DNA of 64,000 bases from Scytalidium lignicola (lineage: Eukaryota; Ascomycota; Leotiomycetes). Positions 1-15,227 of the stretch are shown here, piece by piece. Position 1 is the stretch's first letter, and the number at the start of each line of letters is the position of its first letter. The position numbers and the translations under genes are program-made. The notes beneath the pieces were generated by a model. That model did no database searches and had not been told where the DNA came from. It saw only the letters and a program-made list of their open reading frames with translations. Location of the stretch: assembly GCA_002812745.2 (NCBI GenBank), contig NCSJ02000016.1, forward strand, positions 205,375 through 269,374, read 5' to 3'.

Positions 1-871
1 GGGAAGGCAACGGTAGAGGTTGATGTGACAAATGACTATGGGACACCAAACCTTCTCTTTTTCTACTACATTCCGTTCCTCTCAGAGTCCATTNAAAAAA
101 GATCTTTATGCCTTGAAAGATGATCTCCAGTCCTGGCATGCATATGAGCTGGAGCAGGCCGAAAGACAAGTTAATAAACAGATCAAAAATAAGAACTTAC
201 CTACCGACGATTCAATTACTGCTCGAATCAAAAGGACCAACTATCGAGCCAAGGTCATCGAGGTTCTAAGAAGTGAGGACGAAGCGTGGTAAAGGTTCCA
301 ATGAAATACTGCATGAAATCAAGTTCTTACCTGACCTAACCGTTTGCATAATTGACAGGAAAATCATAATCCATGAGGACAGAACCCCATCAAATAAATT
401 TGAGGCAAAGAGAGGGGATGTCAATGGAGCAATTCGTCTGGCGCTTCTACGTCGTTATATCGATCAAGATGGTCTTCCTCAACAATTCTCTGTCATTTTA
501 AACACGGTCAGCGGCATTATCGCTGCAGATCCCAAGGCGGATCATCATTATTGGTTTTCCCACGCTTATTTGAAGTATGACAAAAACTCGAGAAAATTCC
601 AGCCAGGTATGTTGTTTTACTACTTCTTGCTGCCATATGAGTGTGGTTCTGACAAGGATGTATAGATATCAGAAGCTCTTCGTTCACAGTCACCCAGAAA
701 GATAAGGAGAGGGAGAAAGACAAGGTAATCATTGAGATTGCTCACCATGACTACAGGTTGAGCCTTGATCGGAACTTATGGGGAAAGAAACGACATCTTG
801 CTGAGGATATCATCGAGGCTGGAGAGGAAATTCGCAAGGAAATGTCGTTGGACTTTTTCGTCAGTGATTAA
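1..871 (+). CDS. 3' part of an unrecognised protein gene (5' end outside window)
   Basis: Coding sequence is open from the first base in frame 1, so the start lies upstream of the window. Proposed exons are 1-288, 359-606 and 666-871, separated by GT-AG introns of 70 nt (289-358) and 59 nt (607-665); the joined frame closes with TAA at 869-871. The frame only holds if the N at position 94 is treated as a spurious base, which joins an upstream part (VEVDVTNDYGTP) to SIKKDLYALKDDLQSW. About 247 residues are visible, rich in charged residues, with no signal peptide, membrane segment or motif that I recognise. A stretch around LALLRRYIDQDGLPQQFSV and a C-terminal HDYRLSLDRNLWGKKR look like ordered domain sequence rather than linker. 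Function unknown. The consistent splice phases across three exons are the main reason to believe it. Confidence 0.6.
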
Positions 872-3344
<2,473 letters not shown>

Positions 3345-4902
3345 GCTGCATTGGAATGGATATACGAGAAATGACTATGTAGGATAGGATTTAAGCACTC
3401 TTATATCTTAGGATAGAAAGTAATAATATCATAACTGTTTCCGTGGAAGCTTATATAAGCTTTCTATAGTAAAGTTAAAAGCCTTTGTGATTGTGTAATT
3501 GAATACAATGATACTGAGAAAGATTGTTATAACTTACAGCTCATATCCGCTAGCCTTGGTAAATATATTTTTGAGATGTCGTATAATGTCAACTGTTTAC
3601 CAGGTGCAATGATATCAGAAAACTAAGTGTTAAATATCACTCAATATTTTCTGCCCAAAGACAACGACCAAGAGGTCTCATATGCCAAAGGAAAGAAATG
3701 GTACTGAATATCTTTCGCCGAAAGAGGCGAGCTGTTGAGAATGACAGCATTGAATGCAGAGGAAACATCATTTCGGCCAGCATCTCAAATGTTCCAAGAC
3801 ATAACAAAATACAGTCAGGTAGTTTCTAACATAGTGGTATATTTTCTTCTATTGATAACATCTTGAATTCTCAATAAAGGCAAATTTGGACAATATTGGA
3901 AATTTCTCCTGATTGCTAACGGTAATATTTAGATTGACTTAAAAAGATAAATTAAATGCTCAGCCTAGGTCCCATCTACTTCTCGTACCACTTCATAGAC
4001 TGGTAAATGTGGCATTAATAATNAAAAAAGAGCCTGAGATTACCTTGAGTGTTCATAGTCACACGCAATTGGAGCTGTGAATCTATTTAGAATATAAGGA
4101 ATATTCGCCTTAGCGGTGCTGATTGAGAATTCAACCACTTGGTTCAAGGAACTCAATGAACATCGGCATAAGTCTTTGCTTCTACACAGCATTTATTGCC
4201 GAATAAACCTAAATGTTTCCACTTCACATACTTTCCGAGGAGAATAAATTAGATGAAGCAATCTAATTCTGGTAGAAACATTCCTAGCTGGAAATGCACT
4301 ACCGTGCGGGTAATAAAAACAAAGCATGGTGGTTCGCATAAACCCAACCATCTTAAGTTTTACCTTTCTTCATCTGAATAGGAGAAAGTTACTCACTGCT
4401 GCAATCTTCCCCCTGAATCACTATCAGTATCACATGCTTTGAAGTTCTAAAAAAAGGGGGGTTCGTCAGGAGGCGGGATCTGTTTCATGGAACTCCCAAA
4501 GCCCCGTGCCGTTATATCCACCCAATCACTGATCCGCAGTTACATCCGCTCAGCAATCGCGTGGGAATTATACCAAAAATACCGGAAACCAAAAATAAAA
4601 AGGCTTGGACGAAACCAAAGCCGAGGAAAAGACAAGCCTCATTTTCCATCTGCCGGATGGGAAGTTCCCTAATACCAAGAAAGGTCCCTACGGGAGTAGA
4701 GGTGCACTAGCCGCGCCCAGGAATCTGGAAACCGAGCCAGAATCGGAGATACGTCAATGATGGCGGTTGATGCAGCCCTCTGACTACAGTACTAACTTCC
4801 ACTAGCCCGTCCACACCAGCGTGCTGGGCGACCGCCTCCCCGTCCCAGCAATCCAGAACGGAGACAAGAAAACAGGGCGTGACAAAACCCATTGCCGTCC
4901 CG

Positions 4903-4946
4903 CTGGAACTGGATCTGGAACTGGAACTAATTAGAACTGGAACTGG
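4903..4946. repeat. Imperfect (CTGGAA)n tandem repeat
   Basis: About seven imperfect copies of the hexamer CTGGAA, interrupted by ATC and TAATTAGAA segments. No coding frame uses it. Confidence 0.85.
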
Positions 4947-6995
4947 ACCGAAGTCGTTTGCGGCCGGAAACCGCTATTAGGTCGAGATCGGCCAGCCCGA
5001 GTGGCCCACCGCCACGAGGCAATCCAGCATTCCAGGATAATCTTGATTAATTAGATTTCACGAATGTCTTCGCCTTCTGGGTTCCAGCTTGCCTGGGTGT
5101 TTTGTGTCAGTTTTTGGTACTTAGTTACCGCAACACGGCAGGTGGAAGCGGTTGTTGTAGTGAGTAGTATGTTGTAGTAGTAGTTGATGTTGAGTCGTTT
5201 GTCCCGTCTGGCCTATCTGGCGTGTGCATCTGCGTCGTGTACTGTACGTTGGCCGTTCCATCCTCTCAGCTCTCGCCTCTGACGATGCTCCTTATCGACA
5301 ACGGGGTTCTCGACAAGTGATGTCAGAAGGGAAAGGGGAAAAGAAGAAAAAACAAAAAAAGATAAATCACCAAAACAGTACAGTTGCAGAAGCTGTGCCG
5401 CCGCTTTGCCACGGCATCTCTTTTCCCCTGCGATAATCCCGTTTAATAACCCATCATTCGTCGGACGGATATGCAATCACTGCTGCCAACGAACGACCAC
5501 ACTGCCGGAGGAGGAGCATCCAACGAGGAGAAAAAGAACGGGATGGTTGACATTGTTGCTGGACTTGTAGTGCAAGCAAGCAAGTTGTGTGTGTTGAACG
5601 CGGACTCGGAACGCCACGCGCATTGCCTCTTGGCGTAAGCCGGTGCCTGTGTGTGTCTTTGATTAATATTTTGACTTCCTTGTTACTGTAACCCATCTTT
5701 TTTTCCTTTCTTTTTCTTCTTTCTCGATCTGATCCTCGATAGCCGAGATCCCGAGAGAAAATGCCCCAAACTGCCAGAAACGCCAGACGACGCCCCTTGA
5801 AAAGGACGGACTCCGTTGTGGAACTCCGCTGGACTGGCACTTGGCGCAGTGGATTGCACAGTATTGTGGTGTATGGGCCCACCAGACACGCATAGGGCCA
5901 TACGCCTTTGTGATGGAGAGACCCGGGTAACCGCAAGCAGCAATTGTCCAAACTGGTATTTTATGGCTAGGAGTAGTGAAAGTTCCATCTGCTCCATCTA
6001 CCGTTACTCAATGCAGTAATACAGTGTCTTTGTTCTACCGGTACTGTAATGCGAACCATCGGGACCCCTTCGTGTCCTTTTGCCCAGTACCGTAGTCAAG
6101 ACTGTACTGTACCACAGAACTGTAATACGGCAATACGGAGAGTATTCGATGTGGTAATAGCGGTGCGTTAGAGGCCATGAATATCTTCCCGACGCGCTAC
6201 TGGCACCACTTCTTTTTCCCCCAGGGGTGGACGTCTTGCCGTTTTTACTGCCCTTGGAGCATGCCTGGCACGCCGGGCAAGGGTCTCTGGTAGGGTCAGG
6301 TAGGGGCTCTGGTTAGGGTCGGGATAGCTTGGCACGCTTGTGTCCCCCAAAGGGCATTAGTGCAACCGTTCAGTGGATCACACATTCAGTTATAGAGCAG
6401 ATTTCGGTGTCATTATTGCCGTAACGGTTACGGTAGTTACAAGTGCAGTCCAGTCCAGTCGTTGGTGGCGTCTTAGTTCTTTTGGGCTCTGTTCTCTGTT
6501 CTCTGTTCTCGACTCTTCCTAGGTATTAACTACAGTACTATAGTAATCTGGTGCGTAAGTACGGACATGTAATAGGTCATTTGTGGACCTAGCCCTAAGT
6601 TCTTTAAGGAAGTATGGGCGCGGCGGCTAGTCTTGAAGAACAAAGAACACGGTAGTCAACAAGATACATCATCATCTTCTAGTCGTAGTTGACGTGATGC
6701 ATGTAACTGTAGTTAGCACTGTTGATGTACGGTAGACGAGGAGAAGGCGACGGAGATGCTGATCTACGGTGCTTTGCAGCCATGCGGGTAAGCTCAGGCA
6801 CGCCCGGCTTCGATCGAACGATGATGACGGTGCTTGCCTGATATCCCGTACTTTTAAACTTGCTCGATGCGGCAAATCAAGTGAGAAAGCGGTTTTTTGG
6901 TGTGTGAATGAATGTTGACAACTTGCACCAGATGAGCCACCAAAAGCCTAAGGACCAAGACCAAGAAAGACCAACCATCCCATCTATCATCATCA

Positions 6996-7030
6996 CCATC
7001 AAGCCATCAAGCCATCAAGCCATCAAGCCA
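6996..7030. repeat. (CCATCAAG)4 tandem repeat
   Basis: Four exact copies of an 8-mer followed by CCA. Non-coding context. Confidence 0.95.
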
Positions 7031-7668
7031 ACAAAGCAACCTTCTCTCACATGCCAAGATGTCGCGAGGACATCTTCAACATCTTCAAACGCAGAGATTA
7101 TTTACAGCACAGAACCGTACAGTAGTTCTGTAGATCGTCTTCCTTCGCTCAAACCCTGGGTCCGTACGACAAACGACGCACCATGACAACTTAATACAGG
7201 GTCTAGATCTCCATTCCAACCCTTCGTGCTTACAATTCCACCAAGCACAGTCCAAGTAATCCAGTAACTTAATCCAATAGTCCAGTAATATACCTCACCT
7301 CGATGGGCTCTACGCATCTAGTAACATATTCCCACCACTGACAGAACCCCTCCATCGCTCCCCTCCTCCATCCATCCAGCCATCTAGCCATCCAGCCATC
7401 GCTTAACCAACCCCGATCAATCCTACACTTCCCATCCTACGACGTGCCACTACGGTAATTACACACTACCTACACGACACTACCAGCGCACCTATTGGCA
7501 CTATTTTCGCGCTGCAGCAGCATTGCAGCATTGCAGTAATCGCGCCTCGCATAAGTGCCGTAGTACTACTTACTGTATTACAGTACTACTGCTGCCAAAA
7601 CCGCCAACTACTGCCAACTACTGCAACTCCAACCGGCCGCACCCACTACCTCATTTTCTACAGTATAG

Positions 7669-7695
7669 CCAACCAACTAACCAACCAACCAACCA
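7669..7695. repeat. (CCAA)n microsatellite
   Basis: Near-perfect run of CCAA units with one CTAA variant, in a non-coding GC-moderate block. Confidence 0.9.
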
Positions 7696-9438
7696 TCCAG
7701 GGCAAATAGCAACCAACGCTGCTTGCTACTGGTGCTGCTACTGGTGCCGCTGCACACCGGCCTACTACTGCATGTAAGAGAAAGGAGGGGAGTGGGGAGT
7801 TTGGGCGAGGGTTGCAAAAATAATCCAAAAATTAGGATGCAGGCGAGCGAAACGAGCGAGGCGCCAAACGAAACGCTCGCCTTTTTCCCCTCCTCCCTTC
7901 GCGAGAGAGAGGGAGACGAGAAGCGTTGATGCCCAGTCGTAGGTGGGATGAAATTAGGTTAATAAGTTAAGTTTTTAAGGTAAACGCAAAAAAAATATTA
8001 AAAATAAATTATCATAGTAAATAGAACTTATAGGGGGTGTTTTTTGATTTAATTTGATTTGAGTTTGTACTGTAATTTTTATGCATAAGTGGGAGGAAAG
8101 GTACAGTAATATAAGTTGGCTGTGGTGCAACAGGGTATACAATACGTACGGTATGGCCCGTATGTACAGTACTGTACTGTAGCACTTGTATCCGTGCTGT
8201 AGAAGNAAAAAAAGAAGAGAGGTACTGTAGGAAATTCAGATCAAGATCAAGATCAGACGCAGATCTAATCGCGATTCGGTTCCTGTCTCTTTTTTTTTTG
8301 CAGGGGCGCAATTTAAGATAATGCCATTGCCTGAGACTCTGTTCTCTGTCTCTCTCTCTCTCCTCTAAGGACCACATAGTTGGATTGGCTAAGTTTTTAC
8401 GGTAATTACCCTCCGTACACGTGTAATAGAGCAAACTACACAGTAAAAGCGCGCAGGTCAACTGAGCGAATGCCAAATGGAGGCAATTTGCCTAGCTAAA
8501 GTCTTGGATATACTAACAGTTTAGCTTGGACTCAGTTCCTTGGACTTTACTCCCTCCTTACGTCAAACGAGAATACAAGGCCAATTATACCAAAAAAGAA
8601 AAAAACTGCACATAATTTTTCGCTGTAAATTCTGGCTTATGTTAAATAAATCATCAGTAGACTCTATATCTGTTGACATCTATAGCTAGAAACAAAAATA
8701 AGAGGAGCTTAACCCTGTACTGCTTTTTCCTTCCCCCCCCAAACGGCGTAGATTCATTTCATCCAGATAAAATTCCCCTTCCACCCAAAAAANCCCCCCC
8801 ATCGTGCGACTCATCTCAGCATAGGACCAAGCACTAGGACGTAATACCATATACAGTCAAAAATCAACCAAGCAAAAAATCAAAGGACAAAAAAAGGAAA
8901 ACGTAAATGCAATAACCAAGAACAAAATAGTTCGATCTATATCCCACCAGCCGAATCCAATACAGCGCCCTTTAGACGCCAGAAATCCCAAAAAATTAAG
9001 CCCATAACCTGGAACCAACGTCATCGCCCTTCGTATACTGAGGCAAGGTAACAACAAGAAACGAAAGCGAATTTCAACACTTGAAAAGGGAGTTACATAG
9101 CCGTCAAAATTCTTCTGTTAGCCTGTAGTCCTCCCCAGCCGTGCTTTGAGCTGTGTGTAGTCTATTCGCTGAAGGGGGTATATAGGATCTTCCCAAGGGC
9201 GTGAGATTTTTGAAACCGAAACGAGAATATAAACTCCATAAAATAATGCCCCCAAACTTTTAGTTTTTCNTTTTTTTGTGTGCTGAGAAGAGGAACGCCG
9301 ATTCTAATGCTGATTGAGGGAATAGTATGTCGTTTTAAGGAGGCGTGAACGTGAAGAGTCATTCGCTGTGAGATTGTGTTGGGTGCGGTTCGTGTCTTAT
9401 GACTTTGCTGCAATATTTCATACTGCCGAGGTTCACTG

Positions 9439-11563
9439 TCACATCATACCTTCCTCTCCAATCCCAGGCAGCCCCGCCACATTCACACCTAACCCACTCA
9501 GTCCAGCAGCTACCATGTGGCTGCTGAGCTTGAGCTCTGGATTACAAGGTGGCGAATGTTGCTTATGATATTTCAGACCGTTCAAATTCTTATATCGCTT
9601 GCCACATACTTCGCATTTGTAAGGCTTCTCTTTCTCCATGCCCAGGGTACCCGGATATGGAGCTGATGTCTCGGGGTTAACAATGGAGAATGTTCCGTCA
9701 CCGTTTTCGTGTAGTTGTTGTGTTTGATGGCCGTGAGTCTTGTGGTACCTTTGGAATATGTTAGCAGGCTATGGGATTGAGATCTTAGGAAATGGACTAT
9801 TTACTTTAGACCGTTCTGATTCTTGTACGCCTTTTCGCACCCAATAACTGGACATCTGAAAGGCTTGTTCTCTTCGCCTGCAATCAGCATCGCTGCAGCC
9901 GCTTGTTGAGCAGTCATTCCGTTCATTGCCATCAGTTGTTGCTGTCTATACGCTCTCATAAGCTCACTGGTGTTCCCAAACTGTCCCTGGCCTAATCCGA
10001 ACTGGGCAAACTGTTGTTGTAATGCGCGTTGGTTATTAGAACCTCCATTTGGACTGAATAACCGTTTAGCAGGCTCGTCTATGCACAAATCTAGCCCCAA
10101 ATCGTTTCCATCGAATCCAAACGGGAAGTTCATGTTCGGAGGAATTTGCATATTCATATTCCCCATCATCATATCTACGTATTCGTCTTCCATTTCCCCT
10201 GCCGGTGTTCCAGGGACCGATGTGTGTGGGGAGAATGTCTGGTTTTGTTGAATCGATTGTGTGCTCAATGTTGGGGTATTAACTGACGACACAGTGGGAT
10301 TATTTTGAAATCCAAAGCCAGCAGTTGCAGGAGTTGAGGGCTGAGAACTGCGCAGCCCGGAGTGCTGAAGTCCATTGGAATTGAGATTTAGTGTTGGCCG
10401 TTGTTGACCAAATAGGGATTGTTGCGCTGGTTGGACCTGTTGATTTGGTTTCCCCGCGTCCAGTGTTTCGACATCATCCATCTCCATATCCTCTACTGCA
10501 TCCATGTCATCGACGTCACTGGGTTCTGCTTTCTTTACTATTGGCGTTGATGGCTGTGACTGTTGATGCTGCTGCTGACGCATCATTTGGATGGCGCTTG
10601 TTCCAGGCCCTCCCTGTTGCATCGGCTGTTGCCTGGACTGCTGCGCCTGTTGGTTTTGTTGCTGCTGTTGGGCTTGCTGCTGAACTGCACTGGATGCCTG
10701 TGCGGCAATAGCCGCTTTACTATTGGGCGTCGAATTCTCCCGTGCCCTCGCAATTATGGATGCGGATCGCAGCGACTGCGGGGTCTGTTGCGCGTGACAT
10801 TCCTCATAATGCTGTAATAAGTCATGGAGAGTGGGCAAAGTCTTTCCACAGCAGGAAAAGTCCCGCATGAAGTTTGCTTCTAGTTTTGGTAGGTATGATG
10901 AGGAGTGGTATGAAGGTGACTGATAAGGAAACGGTGAAGTGCCAGCCATTATTATGCTGTGAGATGGATTAGTAATGAGTTATCATTAAGAGATTATCAC
11001 CCCAGTTTCGTCATCGTAGATAATAGATAGATGACACAAATCCAACAACTGAACGGCCGTAATTCATGTCTTCAAGGAAGTTGTGCGACTTACTCGTCTC
11101 GAATCCAGCTACCAACAGAGACGCCACCCCAGCTCATACCACCGACGAGGCTCCCAGCCAAACTTTCTCTTCTCTGTCGCCCATCCATGTTTCTATTAGG
11201 ATTAATCATTGAGATAGGTTTCGCACCAGCGAAAGAGTCGTGACGACCGCGCCCCACGCTCGAATCAAAGCCAGCAGTACCCGCCATCATGGCTGAGGTC
11301 CGTGTATCGGAGTCGTGGTAATTGGGGACTTTCTTGCCCTGGGACGACGGCGACGACGAAGCGTTTCTCGAGGTTGGCGTTGCAATATCGATCGGAGAGG
11401 TTGTCGTCATGGTATTCGAGGGAATGAAAGAGTCCTGAGGAGTGAGTGGTTCGAGAGGAGAGGCCGGAGAGGGAGATGGTGACCAAGACGACTCGATGCC
11501 CTCGTCAGCGTCCGTACTCAAGGGACTAGGACTGTTGCGGCTAGAGCGAGCGAACCAACCCAT
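9439..11563 (-). CDS. sfp1: Sfp1-type C2H2 zinc-finger transcription factor
   Basis: In yeast, Sfp1 is a TOR-responsive nuclear activator of ribosomal protein and ribosome biogenesis genes. Three exons on the minus strand: 11563-11094, 10956-9805 and 9748-9439; introns of 137 nt (GTAAGT..CACAG) and 56 nt (GTAAAT..CAAAG, with a GCTAAC branch). The splice phases match exactly, giving 643 residues. The N-terminal exon is Ser/Pro-rich and ends in GGMSWGGVSVGSWIRD, joined to DIIMAGTSPF. A degenerate zinc finger (FSCCGKTL..HYEECH) lies near residue 190. A Gln-rich low-complexity region follows, typical of activators. Two adjacent C-terminal fingers carry the Sfp1 signature: CPVIGCEKAYKNQNGLK, split by intron 2, and CEVCGKRYKNLNGLKYHKQH with Cys586/Cys589 and His602/His605. 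The upstream region to the divergent rcf2 gene is 2.9 kb, long enough for extended control. Identification rests on the paired KNQNGLKYH/KNLNGLKYH fingers and is strong. Confidence 0.88.
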
Positions 11564-14457
11564 GTTGTTTCACTAAGCCGTTCTGGGGGGTTCGGGGTCG
11601 GAAAATGGAAGGGTGATGGAAGGCCTAACAGTTGGGGCCTGAGGCTACAAATCGTCTTCTAAAGGGCGGCGAGTGGCTCGAGCCCACGGAAATGGTAAAA
11701 GAAGTGGAGTTGGCGATGGAGAGACCCAGCAGCCCACGGTGAGCACTTGTGGCAGCCGTGGCAACAGACGACTGCTGTGCTGCGCTGCGAGTGATGTTGG
11801 AGAAACACTAAGGCAAAGTCCGACTGCTGCCGCCGCCAACAAGCAGGAGCAGTTTCTGTGTCTGTCAAACACAAGGTTGTAGGAAAAAGGTCAAGAATGT
11901 TTTCAAAGTCAAAACGTCAAAGAGGTCAGAGGTCAGAGATGGCGACTCAAAAAGAGATCTTCGAGCGCACAACGCAGGTGAGATCAGAGACTCCCGTACA
12001 GCAGAGGAAAGAACATCAAGGAGTGAAATGTATGCCTAAGAAGTGCCGTAGCGGATGGGATGGGGAAGGCAACAAGAAAGGAAGATATATGGCGGCTCAT
12101 GGCTCATATATAAAACCAGCTTGCCGTAGACGGTTTGCCTCACAAATTATCAAGCACTGACAAGAGGACGGGCCATCATTATCTTACTCCAAAGACTGGT
12201 TTCCAAGGGTCTTCCTGTACATTAGCCTGCCTTGGCCCGAAGAAGCAACTAGCCTGCACAAGACGCAGAATGCGAGTAACCGCATATGCTTCGTATGACC
12301 GCTTTTTCGAAGCTCAAGACTTTTTTCCCTCGAGAGCGGTTGGCTCATCTATGATCTAATGTGTGGGTAAGGATGGTGTTTGGCCGGCGCTCTGGTTGGT
12401 AGCGGTGTGTTGTCACAGCTGGAGAAGGGGCTATTGTCATTCGCGCGCCATACATAGCAAATGCATGGGGTGTGTGTGCCGAGTCCAGGGAAAGGCTGGA
12501 AAGGCTGGCAGCGGGTGAATCAACTCTGGCCTTTGTTGGTCATCTCTGATCCTTCACAACAACCCTAAGAGGTTAGGCTTTTGATATTCAGGCAAGGTCC
12601 GGCTTATGATACGATTGAAATGAGTCAGCCTGTGTAGCGGACCATCATTTGGAAAGGTATGATTAAAATAAGCTATTGTAAATGACCCGACCCAGACTCC
12701 TGGTACATGTATATATATGCCTTCCCTAATAATTCTCAGTTATTTACCTACGTGCTTTTATGCGATAATTATCTAGCCGAATGCCAATAATAGCCTGACT
12801 CAGTCTAAGCCGTTTCTGCCGAGGTTCTAGTTATTGACCATCTAAGTCCTAATATGACTATATTCAACTCCGTAACTATATTCTAGTTAGATGAAGTCTA
12901 ATGATTTAATTTCGCAAGAAAAACAAATCTCCGAGGCTCTGCGGGGCGGTTATTGCGGTTGGAAAATAACCATATCGTATTGCTTATTTCGTCATGGAAC
13001 GGCCGGACACGATACGGTTATTCGTTGCCATATTGTATAGTCTGGCTCTGTTGTTGTTCTCACTGTAGATAGTGGAAGGATCCAAATGACTTTTGACAAA
13101 TATCCTTACTTATAATCAATGTTGATGCAATGCGATGGTTTGGACTGCTGGTTTTAGGGGTGCGATTCTCGTTGAGATGTCCTGCACAGGTGCTTCTATC
13201 GCCCTGTCAATATGTGTGAGATCTCAAGTCTTGGATCGTGCCTAATATAGTTTGTCCGTTGTATAAGGCGGGCAGGTTTGGTGCTTTTGAGATTTCTCGA
13301 CCTGTTACAGCCAATCCTTCAGAGGCTAATTGCTAATTCGGTTGAGGGTTCATATGTGACTAGGTTGGGGGGAGTTTAAAATAACGAACCTGGGTGGATG
13401 TGACTCGCGAACCGGTGGAATACTCAATGAGATGAAAATCGAACTGAACTATATACCATACACTCTCCTTTGGAGGAAGGGAAGGGGAAAAGTTCGTTGC
13501 CATGAGAATGATGAGTGAATAGTGTCCAGATTTAAGTAGAATAATCACGTACCATACTACGGCCGTACTAGGCCACGCCAATATATCGTTCTGACCACAA
13601 TTGCATTCATTGATAAACGTAGAATGAAATCATGACATCATATATCCTGCCATGCTTCACTGTAAACGCAGGTCGGCAACCAGAAAATTGCCCGAGAAAA
13701 ACACGAGGCTGGAAATTGCAGCCATTCATTCATACTTACTTGCATAGCGAGCGAGCGACGTCCGCCCTCAGAGCGAATTGCGAATTGCGAATTTAAAAGG
13801 AGTCGTCTCCTCGGAGAAGCCTCGGGGTAGGTACNGTACCTGATGTATGTTCCTTAACTAAGCAGAGGTCGAGATCGAGGCGGTTAGCCAGCGAATGAGC
13901 GTCGGGGAAGGGCTTTGGGAAGGTGCAGATGCCCGCGTGCTTTCCTTTTCCAACACAGAAACATGCGCACGCAAACCCGCCAAACCCCAGCTCCCCGCCG
14001 AATTTTCGTGGGCCAGTCCTGACATCATGCCACTCTCTTTCCTGCGCTCCTGCTGATTCAGCGTTCAACGTCACCGGCGCACGATCGGGCTTTGAAGCTC
14101 TTTTCACAGATCCCGCAAAACAGTCGATTCTTTGCAACGGATACATATTTATTGACTTCGCCGACCTCCTGAATCGTTTCTATTATTCAGACAAGTAAAT
14201 CATAGTTCAATTCGACTACTACTAGTTCAATTTCGAGTGTCACGCAATATCAAAAGTCACCTCATTATCATCCTTCTAGTGTTTTTCGGGCGGACCTAAG
14301 AAACACTGATAAACCACAGACAAAATCAGCTTTAAGCGCAGTCTAACCCAGCTTCGAACAATCATCCATCCCACCTTCAACCTCCCCCGATAGTGTCCCA
14401 GTTAACACCAACACCAATATCAACGACAACAACAAATTCCTCTCTTAATTATCCACA
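11564..14457. other. Divergent promoter interval between sfp1 and rcf2
   Basis: 2.9 kb between two divergently transcribed genes. It must contain both promoters and 5' leaders. I see no convincing coding exon; open frames near 11645-12359 are overlapping on both strands and of low complexity. A CT/CA-rich stretch at 14330-14457 directly upstream of the rcf2 ATG looks like a fungal 5' leader. N at 13835 splits GTAC/GTAC. Confidence 0.5.
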
Positions 14458-15227
14458 ATGAAGATTCTCAGCAAGGAAGAAGAGCAAGCCCACTACAATG
14501 CCACCCTCAAGGGCGGTATCACAGGCGGAATCGTCGGCCTTGCCATCGGCGGAGCTGCAGTCTTCGCCGCACAAAAGCGCTTCCCAGCCTTCAGACAACT
14601 CACCGTACCCATGAGGACTTTCCTCGTCACATCAACGGGTACCTTCGTAGCTATCATTCAAGCCGATCGAGCCTCGCGGAAATACGAATGGGATCGCGAC
14701 CCTAACCGACAGTATAAGGATCGCTCAACGCTCGAGCTCGAGCAGATCAAGCAGAATGAGACGGAATGGGAGCGAGTAAAGACCTGGGGTCGTGAGAACA
14801 GATACAAAATTGTGCTCGCGAGTTGGGTGGCTTCTATGGGTATCGCACTGGGCATAGTTGGCCGGAGTCCATTTCTGACCAGGTCTCAGAAGTTGGTCCA
14901 AGCAAGAGTTTACGCCCAGGGCTTGACCGTGGCGGTGCTCATAGCAACGGCTGCCTTTGAGATGAGCGATCGCGGCGAGAACAAGAGCCAGTGGGAGACT
15001 GTGAAGGTTCTTGATCCTAGTGACCCAACACACAAGCACATGATAGAGAAGAAGATCCACCACGAGGCTTATCAGGGAGAGGATTTGTGGCGTGGTATGT
15101 TTTCCTCCTTAACTGTCCATCTAATAAGGATATGCAATGGTTACTAACACACTTTACAGATATTGTGGCAGCTGAGGAAGAAAAGATCGCGGCCCGCAAG
15201 GCTGCTGATGCAACCTCTCAGAAATAG
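14458..15227 (+). CDS. rcf2: Respiratory supercomplex factor 2 (Rcf2), HIG1 domain
   Basis: An inner mitochondrial membrane protein that supports cytochrome bc1-cytochrome oxidase supercomplexes. Exons 14458-15094 and 15160-15227, intron 65 nt (GTATGT..TTACTAAC..ACAG), 234 residues against about 224 for yeast Rcf2. Predicted membrane segments: roughly residues 19-38 (GGIVGLAIGGAAVFAA), 50-68, 118-137 (IVLASWVASMGIALGIVG) and 150-168. The third and fourth form the HIG1 hairpin, including QKLVQARVYAQ, close to the Q-x3-(R/H)-x-R-x3-Q signature of this family but with Gln in the R/H position. The C-terminus is charged (EEEKIAARK). ATG at 14458 follows a CAACAACAAATTCC leader and an ATCCACA context. 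No other start competes. Converges with the kelch gene 4.7 kb away. Confidence 0.88.

Larger units (their letters stand above)
5230..8230. repeat. Cluster of GTACTGTAC / GTACAGTAC palindromic motifs
   Basis: Repeated short palindromes built on TACAGTA/TACTGTA occur here, for example GTACTGTAC at 5239-5247 and an uninterrupted run GTACAGTACTGTACTGTA at 8164-8181. Further single copies lie near 6040, 6085-6110, 6530, 7115, 7565-7590, 8070 and 8222. They are absent from the coding blocks I read. Function unknown; they could be a dispersed short repeat or binding sites. Confidence 0.6.
3345..9438. other. 6-kb non-coding interval with tandem repeats and GTAC palindromes
   Basis: From 3345 to about 4440 the DNA is AT-rich and featureless. 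From about 4480 to 8500 GC rises, and the DNA is full of simple tandem repeats and GTACTGTAC/GTACAGTAC-type palindromes (listed separately). The open frames here lack splice context, have low-complexity products and are antisense to one another, so I call none of them a gene. The last kilobase before 9439 would hold the sfp1 3' UTR. Ns at 4023, 8206, 8793 and 9270 flank homopolymers. Confidence 0.5.
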
